In this document: positions 21,837-34,377 of the stretch, piece after piece
How the letters are laid out: each line of letters starts with the position of its first letter
How positions within the stretch are numbered: the first letter of the stretch is position 1
From: Glebionis coronaria
Lineage: Eukaryota; Streptophyta; Magnoliopsida; Asterales; Asteraceae
Direction of reading: 5' to 3'
DNA length: 64,000 nucleotides
Assembly: GCA_025667525.1 (NCBI GenBank)
Contig: CM046881.1
Span: forward strand, 498,563,627-498,627,626
Made by a program: the position numbers and the translations under genes
The notes under the pieces: generated by a model
Seen by the model: only the letters and a program-made list of their open reading frames with translations
Database searches by the model: none
Told to the model about the DNA's origin: nothing

Positions 21837-24274
21837 GTGTGGTACTTGTCTGATCGAGATAATGTCAGCGTGCTTTCCTTGAGGAAGTTATGTGTTGCTT
21901 TCTATCTGATGGAGCTGTACAAAGAAGGCCATGTTGGAGATTAATCTCATTAATCTTTGACATGAATGAACAACGTGTTATGCCTGTGGTAAAAGGCTGC
22001 AAATCAGACACCCAGGAAGACACCAGGAAGAACAAAGAACAGGCCCACGATACTTCAAAGCCTGTATACATAATGGTCTGGGCCGCAGGCCAACAAACCC
22101 TAGATAGGTTTAGATAGCAGTTATATACGGTTATGTAGAATAGATATAACGATTACTTTTACTGAACCGGTACCATTCATACCGCTTCATACATTATATA
22201 TAGATTAGGATCCTGTACATCATATTCAACCTTATTCCATATTTATATCAGATTATTTAAGGTTCGATCCCCTTTATTCTTGTTCTTATTATTATGATGA
22301 TGTTCATGATGTGTGCTTGATCAATTCGATCCTGGAAATTCCAATCAGACCTGCGTAACATTGGTATCAGAGCCTAGGGATTAAGAAACACAACAATTAT
22401 GTTCATTCATCAAATCAAGATGCTTGAAACCTGCATTTTTTAGAAGACGACATGGTTCATTCATCAATCAAGGATTCTTCAAATCTGCGTTTCTTTTTTA
22501 AAGAAGACGCAATCAAGATATTAGAAAGATACTGGCCGCAGAAAATCCTTGAACCAACAAGGATAGAAGGAAGAAGATATATGGCTTACAAGGGATGTTT
22601 ATTACATCATTATATGGAACAAACCATAAGCACCCACATCAATAAGGATGGAGGAAGACGAAAGAGTCTTGAGGCGATGAACTTGTGCGAGAATTGGATG
22701 TTCAAGAGGGGTAAGCATATTCTAGAAGATGATAAAGGCTCCAGAAAATTGATGAAGATTCAAGTGATGATGACGACATTAACCCTGCTGAAATTTGGTT
22801 CAATTGGAAACCGAAAAGTCACCAACACAAAGGATCAAAAGGAATAAGAATCAAGGAACAAGAAGACACAAAGATGAATAAGATTAAGGGGGAATGTTGG
22901 AGATTAATCTCATTAATCTTTGACATGAATGAGCAACGTGTTATTCCTGTGGTAAAAGGCTACAAATCAGACACCCAGGAAGACACTAGGAAGAACAAAG
23001 AACATGCCCAAGATACTTCAAAGCCTGCATACATAATGGTTTGGGCCGCATGCCAACAGACCCTAGATAGGCTTAGATAGCAGTTATATACGGTTATGTA
23101 GAATAGATATAACGATTACTTTTACTGAACCGGTACCATTCATACCGCTTCATACATTATATATAGATTAGGATCCTGTACATCATATTCAACCTTATTC
23201 CATATTTATATCAGATTATTTAAGGTTCGATCCCCTTTATTCTTGTTCTTATTATCTTGATGATGTTCATGATGTGTGCTTGATCAATTCGATCCTGGAA
23301 ATCCCAATCAGACCTGCGTAACAGGCTATAGTCTTTCACCAACACTTTCAAGTAATGACTTGCTTGACTAAACTCTGCAGTATCTCACGGCCTTACCCCA
23401 TCCTTCTTATAGACCTGTTGGTTAGGTAGCTAATCCTGGTATACCCCTATACATCATGTAGATATATATTTAGAGTTGAAAACAAGGGGTCTGGTGGTTT
23501 GGTATGTGTCAAAACGGGCTGGGATGAAACATTCAATTTTAGTAAGGGTCGTAACACACCTGGGTGAGTTGTCAGGTTGACACACAAGCATTTTCATGGA
23601 TATGCTGGTTGGTGCTTTATCTACGTCATGACAGGTGCCTTATTTAAGCTTTGAGCTTCTTAATTATTATTAAGTATGAACATAAGATGCGTATAACAAG
23701 TGCATTATTTTGGATATAAATTATTTGATTTAGTTCCCTTGTAATGTTATCTACGACTTGCTTGTCATCTCTATACTTGATAATCTAATAGTTGCACTGG
23801 ATGTTTTATGCTGGAAACAATTAGTGTCCCGGATATATTTAGGTTCAGAGTTGATGATTTCATCAAAAGCTGATGGTAAGCACAATATTGCATCATTCTA
23901 GTACTTTCAAAGTGTGCTTGATTTTGAAACAATGTCGGGGCATTTGAGTTGTGTACTTTAGATTGTGAATGGTCATACTTTTTGCGATATATTAGTTTAC
24001 TAAATTATAACATGATTTCGTTGCAGCGTCATTGACATCCATGGACAGATCATTGGATCTTTTTAAGGATTTAGACTTCTAAATTACAAACAATGAGATC
24101 TATGGTTCGATGATACAATACGAGGTATGTTTAACTAACGTTTTATGATAAAAAAAACAGAATATTACTTTTTTGTTATGATCTCTGATTTATGTCCTCA
24201 ACACAATGCTGATTGCCTTTTAGGTCATATACGAGGTCTTGTTACTTCTCACTTACTTGACTCGTGAAGCAAAG
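21837..24274 (+). pseudogene. Spliced gene fragment of unknown identity
   Basis: Three exon-like pieces have splice signals. The first, after ACAG at 21836, is 21837-21931, continues at 23329 beyond an LTR insertion and runs to about 23432 (VWYLSDRDNVSVLSLRKL, AFYLMELYKEG). The second is 24027-24124 (SLTSMDRSLDLFKDLDF, NNEIYGSMIQYE, then GTATG). The third is 24224-24274 (VIYEVLLLLTYLTREAK, then GTAAT). Pieces 1 and 2 each contain an in-frame stop. I cannot name the parent gene. The intact splice sites show a genomic rather than processed copy, which suits capture by a CACTA element. Confidence 0.5.
21932..23323 (+). mobile_element. Small non-autonomous LTR retrotransposon (TRIM-like)
   Basis: Two direct LTRs of exactly 429 bp (21932-22360 and 22895-23323) start TGTTGGAGATTAATC and end GCGTAACA. 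I count about 14 mismatches by eye. A Copia-type PBS TTGGTATCAGAGC follows the first LTR (22361), and a polypurine tract AAGGGGGAA precedes the second. Target duplication is GGCCA (21927-21931) and GGCTA (23324-23328), one mismatch. The 534-bp interior has a 131-codon frame (22452-22847, MVHSSIKDSS..) with no gag or pol similarity that I can see, so it must move with foreign enzymes. It splits an exon of the captured gene fragment. Confidence 0.92.
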
Positions 24275-24586
24275 GTAATATTTTCCTATCTGGTCCTGCT
24301 ATCAAGTTTTGTATCCTGCAAATTAGGTCGAATTCTCTCCATCTTTCTTTCTAATTTCCTTTTATTACTTTTCTTGGAAATCCAAAAAATTCTTTGTTTT
24401 TAAAGGTGATTTTAAGAAGATTTCAGTATTATCAAAGAGGATGGAGTTTCTTTTGAATTGTTAAATTTTCTCCTACGAAACAATCCATTCAGGTTCGAGT
24501 TTATCTATACAAAGTATCCATGGGACTCGAAGTTTGCTTTCATCCTATAACTTTTTACTAATGTATGGATGTTGTATAGGTGTTGC

Positions 24587-25481
24587 CTTGGTTTCAAAAT
24601 GTGCGCATCATTGCGCAAATTGCGCGCATTATTGCATTGCTATTAAGATATAGCAACATCGTGCCTAATGCAAGGTCATCCCAAAATGCGCTCGCATTAG
24701 ATTGCAACTTTCCGTATTTGTGTAATGCTAGCAACAGTCGCAGTTTTCGCAATACGGAATTTATGTCATTTTAGAAAAAGTAAACCATTTGAAAGAAGCT
24801 AACTTATGATAATGGAATTCCAATAGAAGTTTTCTAAAACCGTCCAAAACCAACAGAATACGAACATCCAAATTACCCTTCGATTAATAATCATGCATCA
24901 ATAAAATTATGAATGAACTAAGATCGCTATTGATTTAATTATAGATGAATCAAGATTATTAGCCACTTGTATAACTTATAGGTATAACTTTAATACGTTA
25001 TAAGAACACTTCATAATGTATAGATATAGGATAGACTCTAATCATTTACGACTTATCGTTCTACCACATTGAATGATAACAATAACAAGAATCCATGTAG
25101 ACTACATGGAATTCAAGATCAAATAATTTAAAAATAAATTTACATGTTATTTTTTTCGATGGTAACTAAAGTTGAAAGTCTCATTTAATAAAACATGTAG
25201 TTGAAGCTTATCATGTTGTTTTTAAGTATATTGTGTCGCGAACTAGTGACTTATCTGTATTACAAGTAGATTAATTGCCTATTTCATATATCTTATTGAA
25301 TATTTGTATTCATTGCATTTAGAGTCTACTTTATTTTATTTACTACATATAAAAAATCTTTTTACTTGTTTTAATATAAAACGCATCGCGTCCAAATTGC
25401 GCTCGCATTCGCAACACGCATCACACATCGGTTTATAGGACCTTTAACGCATTGAATCACAAAACACAATTTTAAACCAAG
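24587..25481. mobile_element. Non-autonomous hAT-type element, 895 bp
   Basis: The 8-bp GGTGTTGC is exactly duplicated at 24579-24586 and 25482-25489. Termini are inverted: CTTGGTTTCAAAATGTG (left) and CTTGGTTTAAAATTGTG (right, inverted). Just inside both ends are GCG-rich motifs (TGCGCGCATT, TTGCGCTCGCATT) that recur as subterminal repeats. It has no transposase. Confidence 0.88.
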
Positions 25482-25489
25482 GGTGTTGC

Positions 25490-26114
25490 TAAGGGAGACT
25501 ATAGGATTTAACTCACTGATATCAGTATTACAGCTCCTAAGAACTACATACAGTTTTACTCAATAAAAGGTGATACTGTAATTGCTTACTTTTGTTTAGA
25601 TTCTGCTTCTATACTTTCCAACTATATCTTAAAACGCCTTTAGTTGTTATTTTCCTTTATCAATTTCTGAGTGCCTTGGAAACCATTACTTTATCTTACC
25701 TTGATTAAATGTTATTATTGTATCAGGTGAGGAAACGGTCTTCCGGACAGATTATTACTTAATCAACTTCTGATACTTTTGGGTATTAAATTGTAGAAGG
25801 ACTCAAGATTTAGGATTGTTCAAGATACGTTGATATACTAGTTGGGCAATCGGCATGTAGGAATTGTATTGGAATGGAGGTGACAAATTTTGTAGAACAG
25901 TTGCAACTTCGATATAACACTTTTTTATTTTGTACTTAAGAAGAGTTCAGCCTCATCGCTACTTGTAATTCTTGTAACAATGTAATATATATATATAAAT
26001 ATTTTATATTTGGTTTATATTATATTTGTATTCTATTTATATTCCAATTACCAAAATAATTTGGCATGTAGAAATGGTGCTAAAAAACAGTAGCACAAAA
26101 GAGGCATGTAGAAA
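25490..26114. other. Non-coding stretch inside the CACTA-type region
   Basis: No gene seen. It includes a short (TA)n run near 25986-25999. Confidence 0.45.
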
Positions 26115-26430
26115 AATAGCGACTATACTAGCGATTTAAATAGAGACATTGCTAAATTTAGCGACATACATAGTGACTTAAATAAAGATGTCGTAAAAAA
26201 TAGCGACATAGATGGCAACTTAATATAATGATGTCGCAAGTATTTTAGCGACATACCACAGAAGTCGTTATACAAGTCGCTATGAATTGCGACGTGATTT
26301 TACAAGTCGCAAAATTCGCGACTCATTTACAACGACTAAACGGTTGACAATGCAAACAATGTCGCAGGCATAAAATACATCGCTATACATGTCGCTAAAA
26401 TAGACGCAAAAAGGCCATTTTCTTGTAGTG

Positions 26431-27249
26431 GTGGAGGCATTAAATGAAGGAAAAAAATGAAAGGACCATACTGCCCTTCCGCCCAGACAACTTAACGATA
26501 AAAACAAACGGCCATTTAAAATAGGGACTAACATTGTTATTAGTTTTAAAAATGGGGAGCACTAGTATATTTAATTTGAAATAAAGACGAAACTTGATGT
26601 TTGTTATAAACCATAAGGACGAAACATGTAATTTTTTCTTGTATTAATCTTTGATAAAAAGATTGATTTTACTTAAATTTATGTTAAACGTACCCGATCA
26701 TCTAAAATAGGTTTCTGGTATTACGGTTTAAATAAATTTGTACACACTTTCGGTTTCATCCAAGCCTCTACATGTTTAGTTATAACCAAGTCACTCGAGA
26801 CAAAAATAGTTGTCTGTACATCCTATTTGGATATTAGGTGGTAGGAATTTCGGAGTCATACGTGGTTTAGTATATTAGGTGGTTCAAACATAGTGGATTA
26901 TTAGTCGGTTAATGTGTCGAAAATTATGGTTATTAAAAAATAAAACTCATATGCTAAGAGGATCAACGGATATAGAAACGTACCTCGAGTCGGAAGAACT
27001 ACCTGAAACGGTCAAAACCGGTAGTAAAATAACATGCATTTTACTTTTAACCTACTGTCACTTAATTATTTCGGTTCTAAATTAAGTTTCTAACTACATA
27101 TACAGATCTCACAACTTAATAATGTTGGAACAGTCTATTGCAAACATCAAGCATCATCATATTATTTAAAGCCAAAATTAGAAAATAAGAACATGAAAAT
27201 ATGTAAGTATGAATTTCCCATTTATATTTTGCTGGAAACCCCTAATATC
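26431..27249. other. Repeat remnant, then unit 2 middle piece
   Basis: 26431-26639 is non-coding and not part of unit 1. From about 26640 the sequence matches unit 1 at about 4790-5400 (TAATCTTTGATAAAA onward), so it is unit-2 flank, ending at the Athila target site ATATC (27245-27249). Confidence 0.65.
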
Positions 27250-28578
27250 TAATCGGTGTATTTTACATACACCTCATAGTATGTTAAATTAGCATAATTG
27301 TATATTTATTTGTCATTATATATGTACTTGAGTGTGTTTTGTGATTATGTAGGTTACGAGCGAAATGGAATAAAATGGCCGCTTTAATTAATTTTTTGGA
27401 GAAAAGACATTGTGAGTGCCGATGAATGAAGAAAAATATTGAAGAAAAAGATTTGAGCGGGTCGCAATATTTTCGGTCATCTTTTATTTTTCCGGGCTTC
27501 GCTTGAGCAATTATTGGTGTCGGGTTGATTTTTATTGGGCCAAAGTTACTATATGGTAAAAGAAAAAGAAAAAAAAAATACTTTTGGCCCTTGGACCCAA
27601 TGGCCCAATACTTAACTGACTTTAATATCAAGTATAAAAAGAAAAAAAATTGACAAGAGGTGTGGAGATCAGTTGTGCCGTGAAAAGAAAAAAAAACCGA
27701 AAAAGAACAAAAGTCGATTGAGAAAGTTGGACGCAGGGAGTTGATTATAATACAATAAAAAAAAAGATTCTCAATTGTTTTCTTTTTGTGGAAGAGGTGG
27801 AGGACTACACATTCAGTTGACAAGAAAAAGAAGCAAACAAGAATTAAAGAAAAGTGATGATGTGTGGTATTAAGCGGGTCGGGTACACCGCGATGTCCGG
27901 CTAATTTTGTTGTAATTCCTTCCGGTAACTTTATTTATGGTTTGATCATTACTTTTGGATTATCATATTTTTATTACATTGATTTATAATTTATTTATAA
28001 ATTATTTTTATCGATTTGATATTATGTTTAATTATTTGTGTTAGACAATTTATTGTTAGTTAACGATTCATACTTATTTTATTTAGTAAAAAAAAAGATG
28101 GTCGTATAATCAACATAAGTTGTACCTAAATAAATTGTTAAAACATAATTATTGGTAGGATTAATATAAGATTTATTATTGCGAGTCGTTGATGAACATA
28201 ATAAATGCCGACATTAATTCATTCATATTAAGTCAAAATAATCTTTGTAATCGGTTCTAAAAAGTTTCAATAATCCATAAGTGTGACCAACCATAAATAT
28301 TAGGAGCTGGAAGGGATTACATTTTTCTTTTAATTGTTTACATCTCTATTTTATTTTTCTAGCTTTATTATTAGCTTAATAATTATTTTAATTTTTAATC
28401 CGCATTTTTATTATCAAAAGTATTTTAGTTGTCAGATTTCAAAACCAAAACCTTTATTGATCAGGGATCACCCCAAAACTTAAACTAAAACCACATAGTC
28501 CTCGTGGATCGATACCCATTTACCCTATCTAGTATAAGGTAATTAGGTTATTTTTGACCGGCACTTCGACGTCGATCA
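27250..28578 (+). repeat. Athila 5' LTR
   Basis: 1329 bp, from TAATCGGTGTATTTTACATA to ..GACGTCGATCA. It differs from the 3' LTR by a small number of substitutions and short indels by eye, pointing to recent insertion. Confidence 0.93.
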
Positions 28579-28584
28579 AAAATT

Positions 28585-28602
28585 TGGCGTCGCTGCCGGG
28601 GA
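28585..28602 (+). other. Athila primer-binding site
   Basis: TGGCGTCGCTGCCGGGGA lies a few bases after the 5' LTR. It is of the TGGCGCCG..GCCGGGGA type common in plant Athila-like elements, usually ascribed to tRNA-Asp. Compare 44667 and 11011-11028. Confidence 0.8.
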
Positions 28603-28738
28603 CTCAGTGAGCTTTTCGTTTAAGTTTTTGTTAATATTTTTCTTTAATAAAATACAAAAATACAAAAAGATTTTATTTTTCGTGTTTTGTTTTGTTCTGT
28701 TTGTTTGTTTTGTTTCTTGTGAGTGTGCAGGTTAGTGT

Positions 28739-29571
28739 ATGCGCACACGTAGATCGGGATGTACATCACCGTTAGCTTACGATCCTGAGGTTGAGAAAAG
28801 TGCAAGGTTAAGAAGGAAGACGTTTCGACAGTTTTCTACTAATCTTGATTTTTCAGGTTTAGCAGAGCTTTTCGCTGAAATGCCAGGTGACGAAGATGTT
28901 GGCGGAAGTGCTAGCGGAAGTAGCAGCAGATAAGAATCTCCACCACGGGGTGTTGATTCTTATTACAGGCCGGGGATCTTCGAGGATCCTTCGCCTATCG
29001 TTTATCCGGATCCGGTTAAAGGGGTTACAAGTAACTTCAAGATCCAGCCGAACCTCATAGCAATCTTGCCAGTGTTTAGAGGTCGTGAGGAGCCATATGT
29101 ACATCTACGAGAATTCTTCTCAATTGCTGACATACATCAGGTTAATAACATCACCAAGGATGAGGTAAGACTTCGCCTTTTTCCTTTTTCTCTTAAAGAT
29201 CAAGCTAAGGACTGGTTCTCATCTCTTGAGCCAGGTAGTATTAACTCATGGTCTGAAATGCAATCTGCTTTTCTTGAGGAATTTTATTCTATAAGTAAAA
29301 CTGCTGCCATTAGGAATAAGATTAAATCCTTTCGTCAAATCCCAGGCGAGCAGTTTCATGAAGCATTTAATAGACTTAAGGAGTTATTAAGAACATGCCC
29401 TCATCACGATGTTCCAAAATGGGAGCTTGTCAAAGTCTTCTATGATGGGTTGGATTAAACAACCAACAATTTGTGATGGCCACTAGTGGGGGTATGTTTT
29501 TCTCGCGACCTATGGAGGAAGAATAGGAGTTTTTTGAAAAACTAAGCAAAGGTTCCAAGACCCAAGCTTCA
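28739..29571 (+). pseudogene. gag: Athila gag, N-terminal part, broken
   Basis: The gag frame starts at MRTRRSGCTSPLAYDPE (28739). It contains a retrotransposon-gag core (29066-29458) with LRLFPFSLKDQAKDWF and FLEEFYSISKT. Three lesions separate it from the downstream frame: a TAA at 28931-28933, a one-base loss around 29456 and a TAG at 29524-29526. The last lies in the same frame as the long downstream ORF, so gag and pol were probably one polyprotein. Confidence 0.88.
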
Positions 29572-32500
29572 GTGGATCGAAACAACCATCCATCTTCCAC
29601 CAATTTTGTGTCTAACCAACGTGGCACAAATTCTGAAATTAGCGAGTTAAGTAAGCAAGTTGATCTTTTGTTGAAAAATCTAGGAAAAGGTGGACCAAAT
29701 GTGTCTAATGGGTCTCATAGTGGGTGTTCAATGTGTGGTGATCCAAGTCACTCTGTCGATAATTGTCAAAGTTGGGGGGCGCCACCGAATGAGGAGGTAA
29801 ATGGAGTCTATGGTGGTCGTCCACGAAATGACCCGTTCTCCGAAAGTTACAATCCTGGATGGCGCAATCACCCCAATTTCCGTTGGAAAGATGAAGACAA
29901 TCGCCCTAATAATACCCAACAACAACACTATGGTTACAAACCAAGGTATGAGGGTGGCGATTCATCTAACTTCCAACAAAATTCTTACAATCATAGGCCA
30001 CAACAACAATATCCAAATCAGGGCCAAGGGCAAGATGACAACCGTCTCTTGAACCTTGACCGAAAGTTTGATAGGCTTATGGATTCATTGTCTACCAACA
30101 ATCAAGAGATCAATAGAAAATTTAAGGTCACTAATCAAAGACACGAGACCACTACTAAATCTATTGCAGCTCTTGAGAGACAAGTTGGTCAATTAGCGGA
30201 TCAATTAAGTAAAAGAGATGAGGGAAGGCTACCGAGCTACCCCACCATGAATCCCGCACACAAGAAAAATGGAAACGAGCACGTGAATATGGTGACATCT
30301 CTTCGAAACGGTAAAATCTACAACAATGACAAGGGAATTCCAAATTCTCCTGATGTCGAGGATTTCGTCACCGAAGATGAAATCATTGTTGAAGGTAAAG
30401 ATTCTGATAATGTTAAGTCCGGTTCTGAGTTGGTGAATGATTTGTTAAATGATTTTCCTAAACCAACAACACCGAATCCTAAAGCTACTGAAACTCCCGA
30501 AGTTAAGGAGGGTGGTGTGTCCAGCACACCTTACCCTACGGCTTTGGAGAAATCGACTTATGCAAAGTTAGCTAAAAAGGGTCCTCATGCTGAGGATATG
30601 TGGGAGACTTTCAAGCAAGTTAAAATCAATCTCCCCCTTATTGATGCTATCAAGCAAATTCCTGTGTATGCCAAGTTTTTAAAGGACTTGTGTACCCAGA
30701 AGAGGAAGCTGAAGGCGTATTTGCCTAAAAAGATTGACCTAACTGAGCATGTTAGTGCAGTCTTATCTAGCTCCCTTCCTCCTAAATTCAAAGATCCTGG
30801 AGCACCGTTGATTTCAATGGTGGTCGGAAATATTGCCATTAAGAAGGCGCTCCTTGATCTTGGTGCCAGTATTAACATCCTTCCTGCTAGTTTGGTTGAT
30901 AAGTATGACTTAGGAACTCTTCATAAGACAGACACTATTATTTCCTTAGCCGATCGATCTACCAAAATTCCTAGAGGTATCTTAGAGGATGTTATTGTAA
31001 AAGTTGATGATTTCTATTACCCAGTTGACTTCTTTGTTATGGACACCGAGTCACAATACAAGGATGTTCAACCAACTATTATCCTTGGCCGCCCATTTTT
31101 AGCCACGATAGATGCTAGGATTAATTGTCAGACCGGTGCCATGGATATTGCATTCGGTAATAAGAAGATAAGATTGAATGTGTTTAATTCTATGAATTCT
31201 CCTACGATGAATGAATGTTACCAAGTAGATGTGATTGATGAGGAAGTTCAAAAGCATGCATCCCATATGCTTAAGGATGATCCTTTGGAATTATATTTAA
31301 CTGGTGATAACGAGGAGATTCTTGATGTTGCTGAAGTTCTAGAGATTCAAGAGTGTTTGGTCAATTCTTTGGACCATCAAAAACCACCTTGGTCGTATAA
31401 AGTGGAGCCCTTGCCTTCTACTTTTGACACGGCTACGAAGCCGTCTTTGGAGGTGCCTCCAACTCTTGAACTAAAACCTTTGCCATCCAATCTCAAATAT
31501 GCTTTTCTAGGTCCTAATAATACGTTACCCGTTATTGTTGCTTCTGATCTTTCTGAATCACAAGAGGGAGCACTTTTAAAAGTGCTTTCCAAGCACAAAG
31601 CAGCAGTAGGATGGACGATTGCAGACTTGAAAGGGATCAACCCTTCATTATGTATGCATCGAATTGTTACGGACCCAGATATTAAGCCAGCAAGAGATGC
31701 GCAAAGGCGTCTGAATCCTAATATGAAAGAGGTAGTGAAGACGGAAGTTCTTAAATGGTTAGATGCTGGTATCATCTATCCCATCTCGGATAGTAAATGG
31801 GTAAGTCCTACTCAAACGGTGCCTAAAAAGGCCGGAATCACCGTTGTTGAAACCGAGAATGGGGAAAAGCTCACAACCCGACCAGTCACTGGGTGGAGAG
31901 TTTGTATAGATTACCGTAAGCTGAATAATGCCACATCTAAAGATCACTTCCCACTACCTTTCATTGATCAAATAGTTGAGAAGCTTTCTGGTAAGAAGTT
32001 CTATTGCTTCTTGGATGGATACTCTGGTTATAATCAAATACCCATTTATCCTGACGACCAGGCCAAAACTACGTTTACGTGTCCATACGGGACGTTTGCA
32101 TTTCGAAGAATACCTTTTGGCCTGTGTAATGCACCCGCTACCTTTCAGCGGTGTATGATGAGTATCTTTTCTGACATGGTTGGAGAATCTATTGAGATAT
32201 TTATGGATGATTTCTCCATTTTTGGTCAATCCTTTGAAAGCTGCCTTAATCAGCTTGAAAGTGTGTTAAAAAGATGCACCGAAACTAATTTGGTGCTTAG
32301 TTGGGAGAAGAGCCATTTTATGGTTCGAGGGGGAATCGTATTAGGGCATGTTGTGTCTGAAAAAGGATTTGAGGTTGACCGTGCCAAAGTTCAAGTAATT
32401 TCAACCCTTCCTCCTCCCACTACCGTCAAGGGTGTGCGTTCTTTTCTTGGTCATGCCGGGTTTTATAGGCGATTTATTAAAGACTTTAGTGCAATATCAA

Positions 32501-34377
32501 AGCCTCTTTGTAATCTACTCTTAAAAGATGAACGCTTTGACTTTAATGAATCATGTCTTAAAGCATTCAACATGCTTAAGCAAAAGCTTGTAGAAGCCCC
32601 TATTCTGCAATCACCTGATTGGTCGAAGCCTTTCGAGATCATGTGTGATGCTAGTGATTATGCCGCTGGGGCGGTGCTAGGACAGCGGGTCGATAAGAAA
32701 CCCGTTGTAATCTTTTATGCTAGTAAGACTTTTTCAGAAGCTCAAATGAATTACACAACTACTGAAAAAGAGTTGTTAGCCGTGGTTTTTGCTCTTGATA
32801 AGTTTAGGTCATATATTTGGGGGCATTCTAAGGTGATAGTATTTTCAGATCATAGTGCCTTAAGACATTTGTTGACTAAGAAAGAGACAAAACCGAGGTT
32901 GCTTAGGTGGATTTTGCTTTTACAGGAATTTAATCTAGAAATTCGGGATAAAAAGGGGTCAGAAAATGTAGTTGCCGACCATTTGTCTAGAATTATCCCT
33001 CCGCCGTTCAACCCTTCTGATGTGATTAAGGAAAGCTTTCCGGATGAAAGTTTATTTGAGGTTTCTAAGGTTCCTTGGTACGCAAATATAGTTAATTATC
33101 TAGCTGTTAAAAAGCTTCCGGATTTTTGGTCCAAGCAACAAAGAAAATACTTCTTCTCCCAGTTGAAGCATTATTTTTGGGAGGATCCGGAGCTCTATAA
33201 GGTGTGTGCTGACCAAGTCGTTAGGAGATGTGTTCCCGACCATGAGCATATGGACATATTGGCTCATTGCCATTCTTATGCATGTGGTGGACACTTTGGT
33301 GCAACGAAAACTGGGCATAAAGTCTTGCAAAGCGGTTTCTTTTGGCCGACTATCTTCAAGGATGCCCAGTCTTTTGTGAAAGCATGTATTCGTTGCCAAC
33401 AAGTTGGAGGGATTTCAAGGCGTGACCAAATGCCTATGAATCCCATACTTGTTGTTGAGATCTTTGACGTGTGGGGTATTGATTTTATGGGACCATTCCC
33501 CACTTCCCATGGCAATGTGTACATTTTAGTGGCAGTTGATTATGTGTCTAAGTGGGTAGAGGCTGAGGCTACTAGAACAAATGATCATAGTGTAGTTCTT
33601 AAGTTTGTTAAGAAGAATATCTTTGCTAGGCATGGAATTCCTAAGGCTATCATTAGTGATGGGGGTTCTCACTTTAAGAACTTTAGATTTGGGAAATTAT
33701 TGAAACACTATGGAGTTAATCATAGGATAGCTACCCCTTATCACCCACAGACTAGTGGACAGGTTGAAGTATCTAATAGAAAGATTAAGCGAATTTTGGA
33801 AAAGACCGTCCGTAGTGATAGGAAAGATTGGTCCTTGAGGTTAGATGATGCATTGTGGGCATATAGGACGGCTTTTAAGACTCCTATTGGTATGTCACCG
33901 TATAAGTTGGTATATGGCAAGGCATGTCATTTACCGGTTGAGATAGAGCATAGGGCTGAATGGGCGATTAAGGCCGTTAATTTGGATTTAGAGAAAGGAG
34001 GTAGTTCTAGGAAACTTCAATTATCTGAACTAGATGAGATTAGACGTGATGCTTATGAGAGTTCTAGGATTTATAAAGAGAAAACCAAAGCTTTTCATGA
34101 TCGACACATCACCAAGAAGTCCTTCTTGGTTGGTCAAAAAGTTTGGTTATTCAATGCTAGACTTAAGCTTTTTCCTGGAAAGTTGAGAAGTAAATGGACG
34201 GGTCCATACGTTGTGACTCAAGTCTCTCCATACGGAGCCATTGAAATAAAAAATATGGTGGGTGGAGAGCCTTTTAAAGTTAATGGACACCGTTTAAAGC
34301 CGTATGTTGAGTTGGAGAGTGATCAAATGGAAACGGTGGATGTGGTTTACTTGGAACCAATCCAACCGTCTCAATAG
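29572..34377 (+). CDS. pol: Athila polyprotein: zinc knuckle, PR, RT, RH, integrase
   Basis: 1601 codons without a stop. Domains in order: CCHC zinc knuckle ([14 protein letters not shown], residues 52-65), Gln/Asn-rich linker, aspartic protease ([13 protein letters not shown]429), reverse transcriptase with catalytic FMDD (D879-D880), RNase H ([14 protein letters not shown]1026), integrase His/Cys zinc-binding region (about 1225-1280), then a DDE core D1304 (WGIDFMGPF), D1363 (ISDGGSHF) and E1399 (GQVEVSNRK) with the canonical 35-residue spacing, and a C-terminal basic region. The DLGAS protease and FMDD motifs fit the Athila lineage. No chromodomain is evident. All catalytic residues are present, but the first methionine lies within former gag, so translation in this copy is doubtful. 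Confidence 0.95.
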   Translation: MDRNNHPSSTNFVSNQRGTNSEISELSKQVDLLLKNLGKGGPNVSNGSHSGCSMCGDPSHSVDNCQSWGAPPNEEVNGVYGGRPRNDPFSESYNPGWRNHPNFRWKDEDNRPNNTQQQHYGYKPRYEGGDSSNFQQNSYNHRPQQQYPNQGQGQDDNRLLNLDRKFDRLMDSLSTNNQEINRKFKVTNQRHETTTKSIAALERQVGQLADQLSKRDEGRLPSYPTMNPAHKKNGNEHVNMVTSLRNGKIYNNDKGIPNSPDVEDFVTEDEIIVEGKDSDNVKSGSELVNDLLNDFPKPTTPNPKATETPEVKEGGVSSTPYPTALEKSTYAKLAKKGPHAEDMWETFKQVKINLPLIDAIKQIPVYAKFLKDLCTQKRKLKAYLPKKIDLTEHVSAVLSSSLPPKFKDPGAPLISMVVGNIAIKKALLDLGASINILPASLVDKYDLGTLHKTDTIISLADRSTKIPRGILEDVIVKVDDFYYPVDFFVMDTESQYKDVQPTIILGRPFLATIDARINCQTGAMDIAFGNKKIRLNVFNSMNSPTMNECYQVDVIDEEVQKHASHMLKDDPLELYLTGDNEEILDVAEVLEIQECLVNSLDHQKPPWSYKVEPLPSTFDTATKPSLEVPPTLELKPLPSNLKYAFLGPNNTLPVIVASDLSESQEGALLKVLSKHKAAVGWTIADLKGINPSLCMHRIVTDPDIKPARDAQRRLNPNMKEVVKTEVLKWLDAGIIYPISDSKWVSPTQTVPKKAGITVVETENGEKLTTRPVTGWRVCIDYRKLNNATSKDHFPLPFIDQIVEKLSGKKFYCFLDGYSGYNQIPIYPDDQAKTTFTCPYGTFAFRRIPFGLCNAPATFQRCMMSIFSDMVGESIEIFMDDFSIFGQSFESCLNQLESVLKRCTETNLVLSWEKSHFMVRGGIVLGHVVSEKGFEVDRAKVQVISTLPPPTTVKGVRSFLGHAGFYRRFIKDFSAISKPLCNLLLKDERFDFNESCLKAFNMLKQKLVEAPILQSPDWSKPFEIMCDASDYAAGAVLGQRVDKKPVVIFYASKTFSEAQMNYTTTEKELLAVVFALDKFRSYIWGHSKVIVFSDHSALRHLLTKKETKPRLLRWILLLQEFNLEIRDKKGSENVVADHLSRIIPPPFNPSDVIKESFPDESLFEVSKVPWYANIVNYLAVKKLPDFWSKQQRKYFFSQLKHYFWEDPELYKVCADQVVRRCVPDHEHMDILAHCHSYACGGHFGATKTGHKVLQSGFFWPTIFKDAQSFVKACIRCQQVGGISRRDQMPMNPILVVEIFDVWGIDFMGPFPTSHGNVYILVAVDYVSKWVEAEATRTNDHSVVLKFVKKNIFARHGIPKAIISDGGSHFKNFRFGKLLKHYGVNHRIATPYHPQTSGQVEVSNRKIKRILEKTVRSDRKDWSLRLDDALWAYRTAFKTPIGMSPYKLVYGKACHLPVEIEHRAEWAIKAVNLDLEKGGSSRKLQLSELDEIRRDAYESSRIYKEKTKAFHDRHITKKSFLVGQKVWLFNARLKLFPGKLRSKWTGPYVVTQVSPYGAIEIKNMVGGEPFKVNGHRLKPYVELESDQMETVDVVYLEPIQPSQ

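Larger units (their letters stand above)
20931..26430. mobile_element. CACTA-type element carrying gene fragments (left end not fixed)
   Basis: The right end reads, inverted, CACTACAAGAAAATGGCC (26413-26430), a canonical CACTA terminus. Inside it lies a dense array of AGCGACAT/ATGTCGCT-type subterminal motifs (about 26115-26400). Similar motifs near 21000-21090 (TATCGCTAACATGTCGCTAG) suggest the other end is near 20930, but no matching terminal repeat was found there. Between the ends are spliced gene fragments, a small LTR element and an hAT element. No CACTA transposase is seen. Confidence 0.5.

Noticed and set aside
22452..22847. 131-codon frame as a host gene
   Set aside because: It is exactly enclosed by the LTRs, PBS and polypurine tract of the small LTR element, so it belongs to that element if it is coding at all.
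10643..26430. A single large CACTA element from 10643 to 26430
   Set aside because: The two termini differ (CACTAGTACAAAAATGGG versus CACTACAAGAAAATGG) and so do the subterminal motifs (GTCAC versus GCGACAT), so they belong to different families.
27284..27823. 179-codon minus-strand frame, repeated in part near 36231-36677
   Set aside because: It lies inside the Athila LTR, on the antisense strand, and is broken in the other LTR by small indels. No domain is visible.
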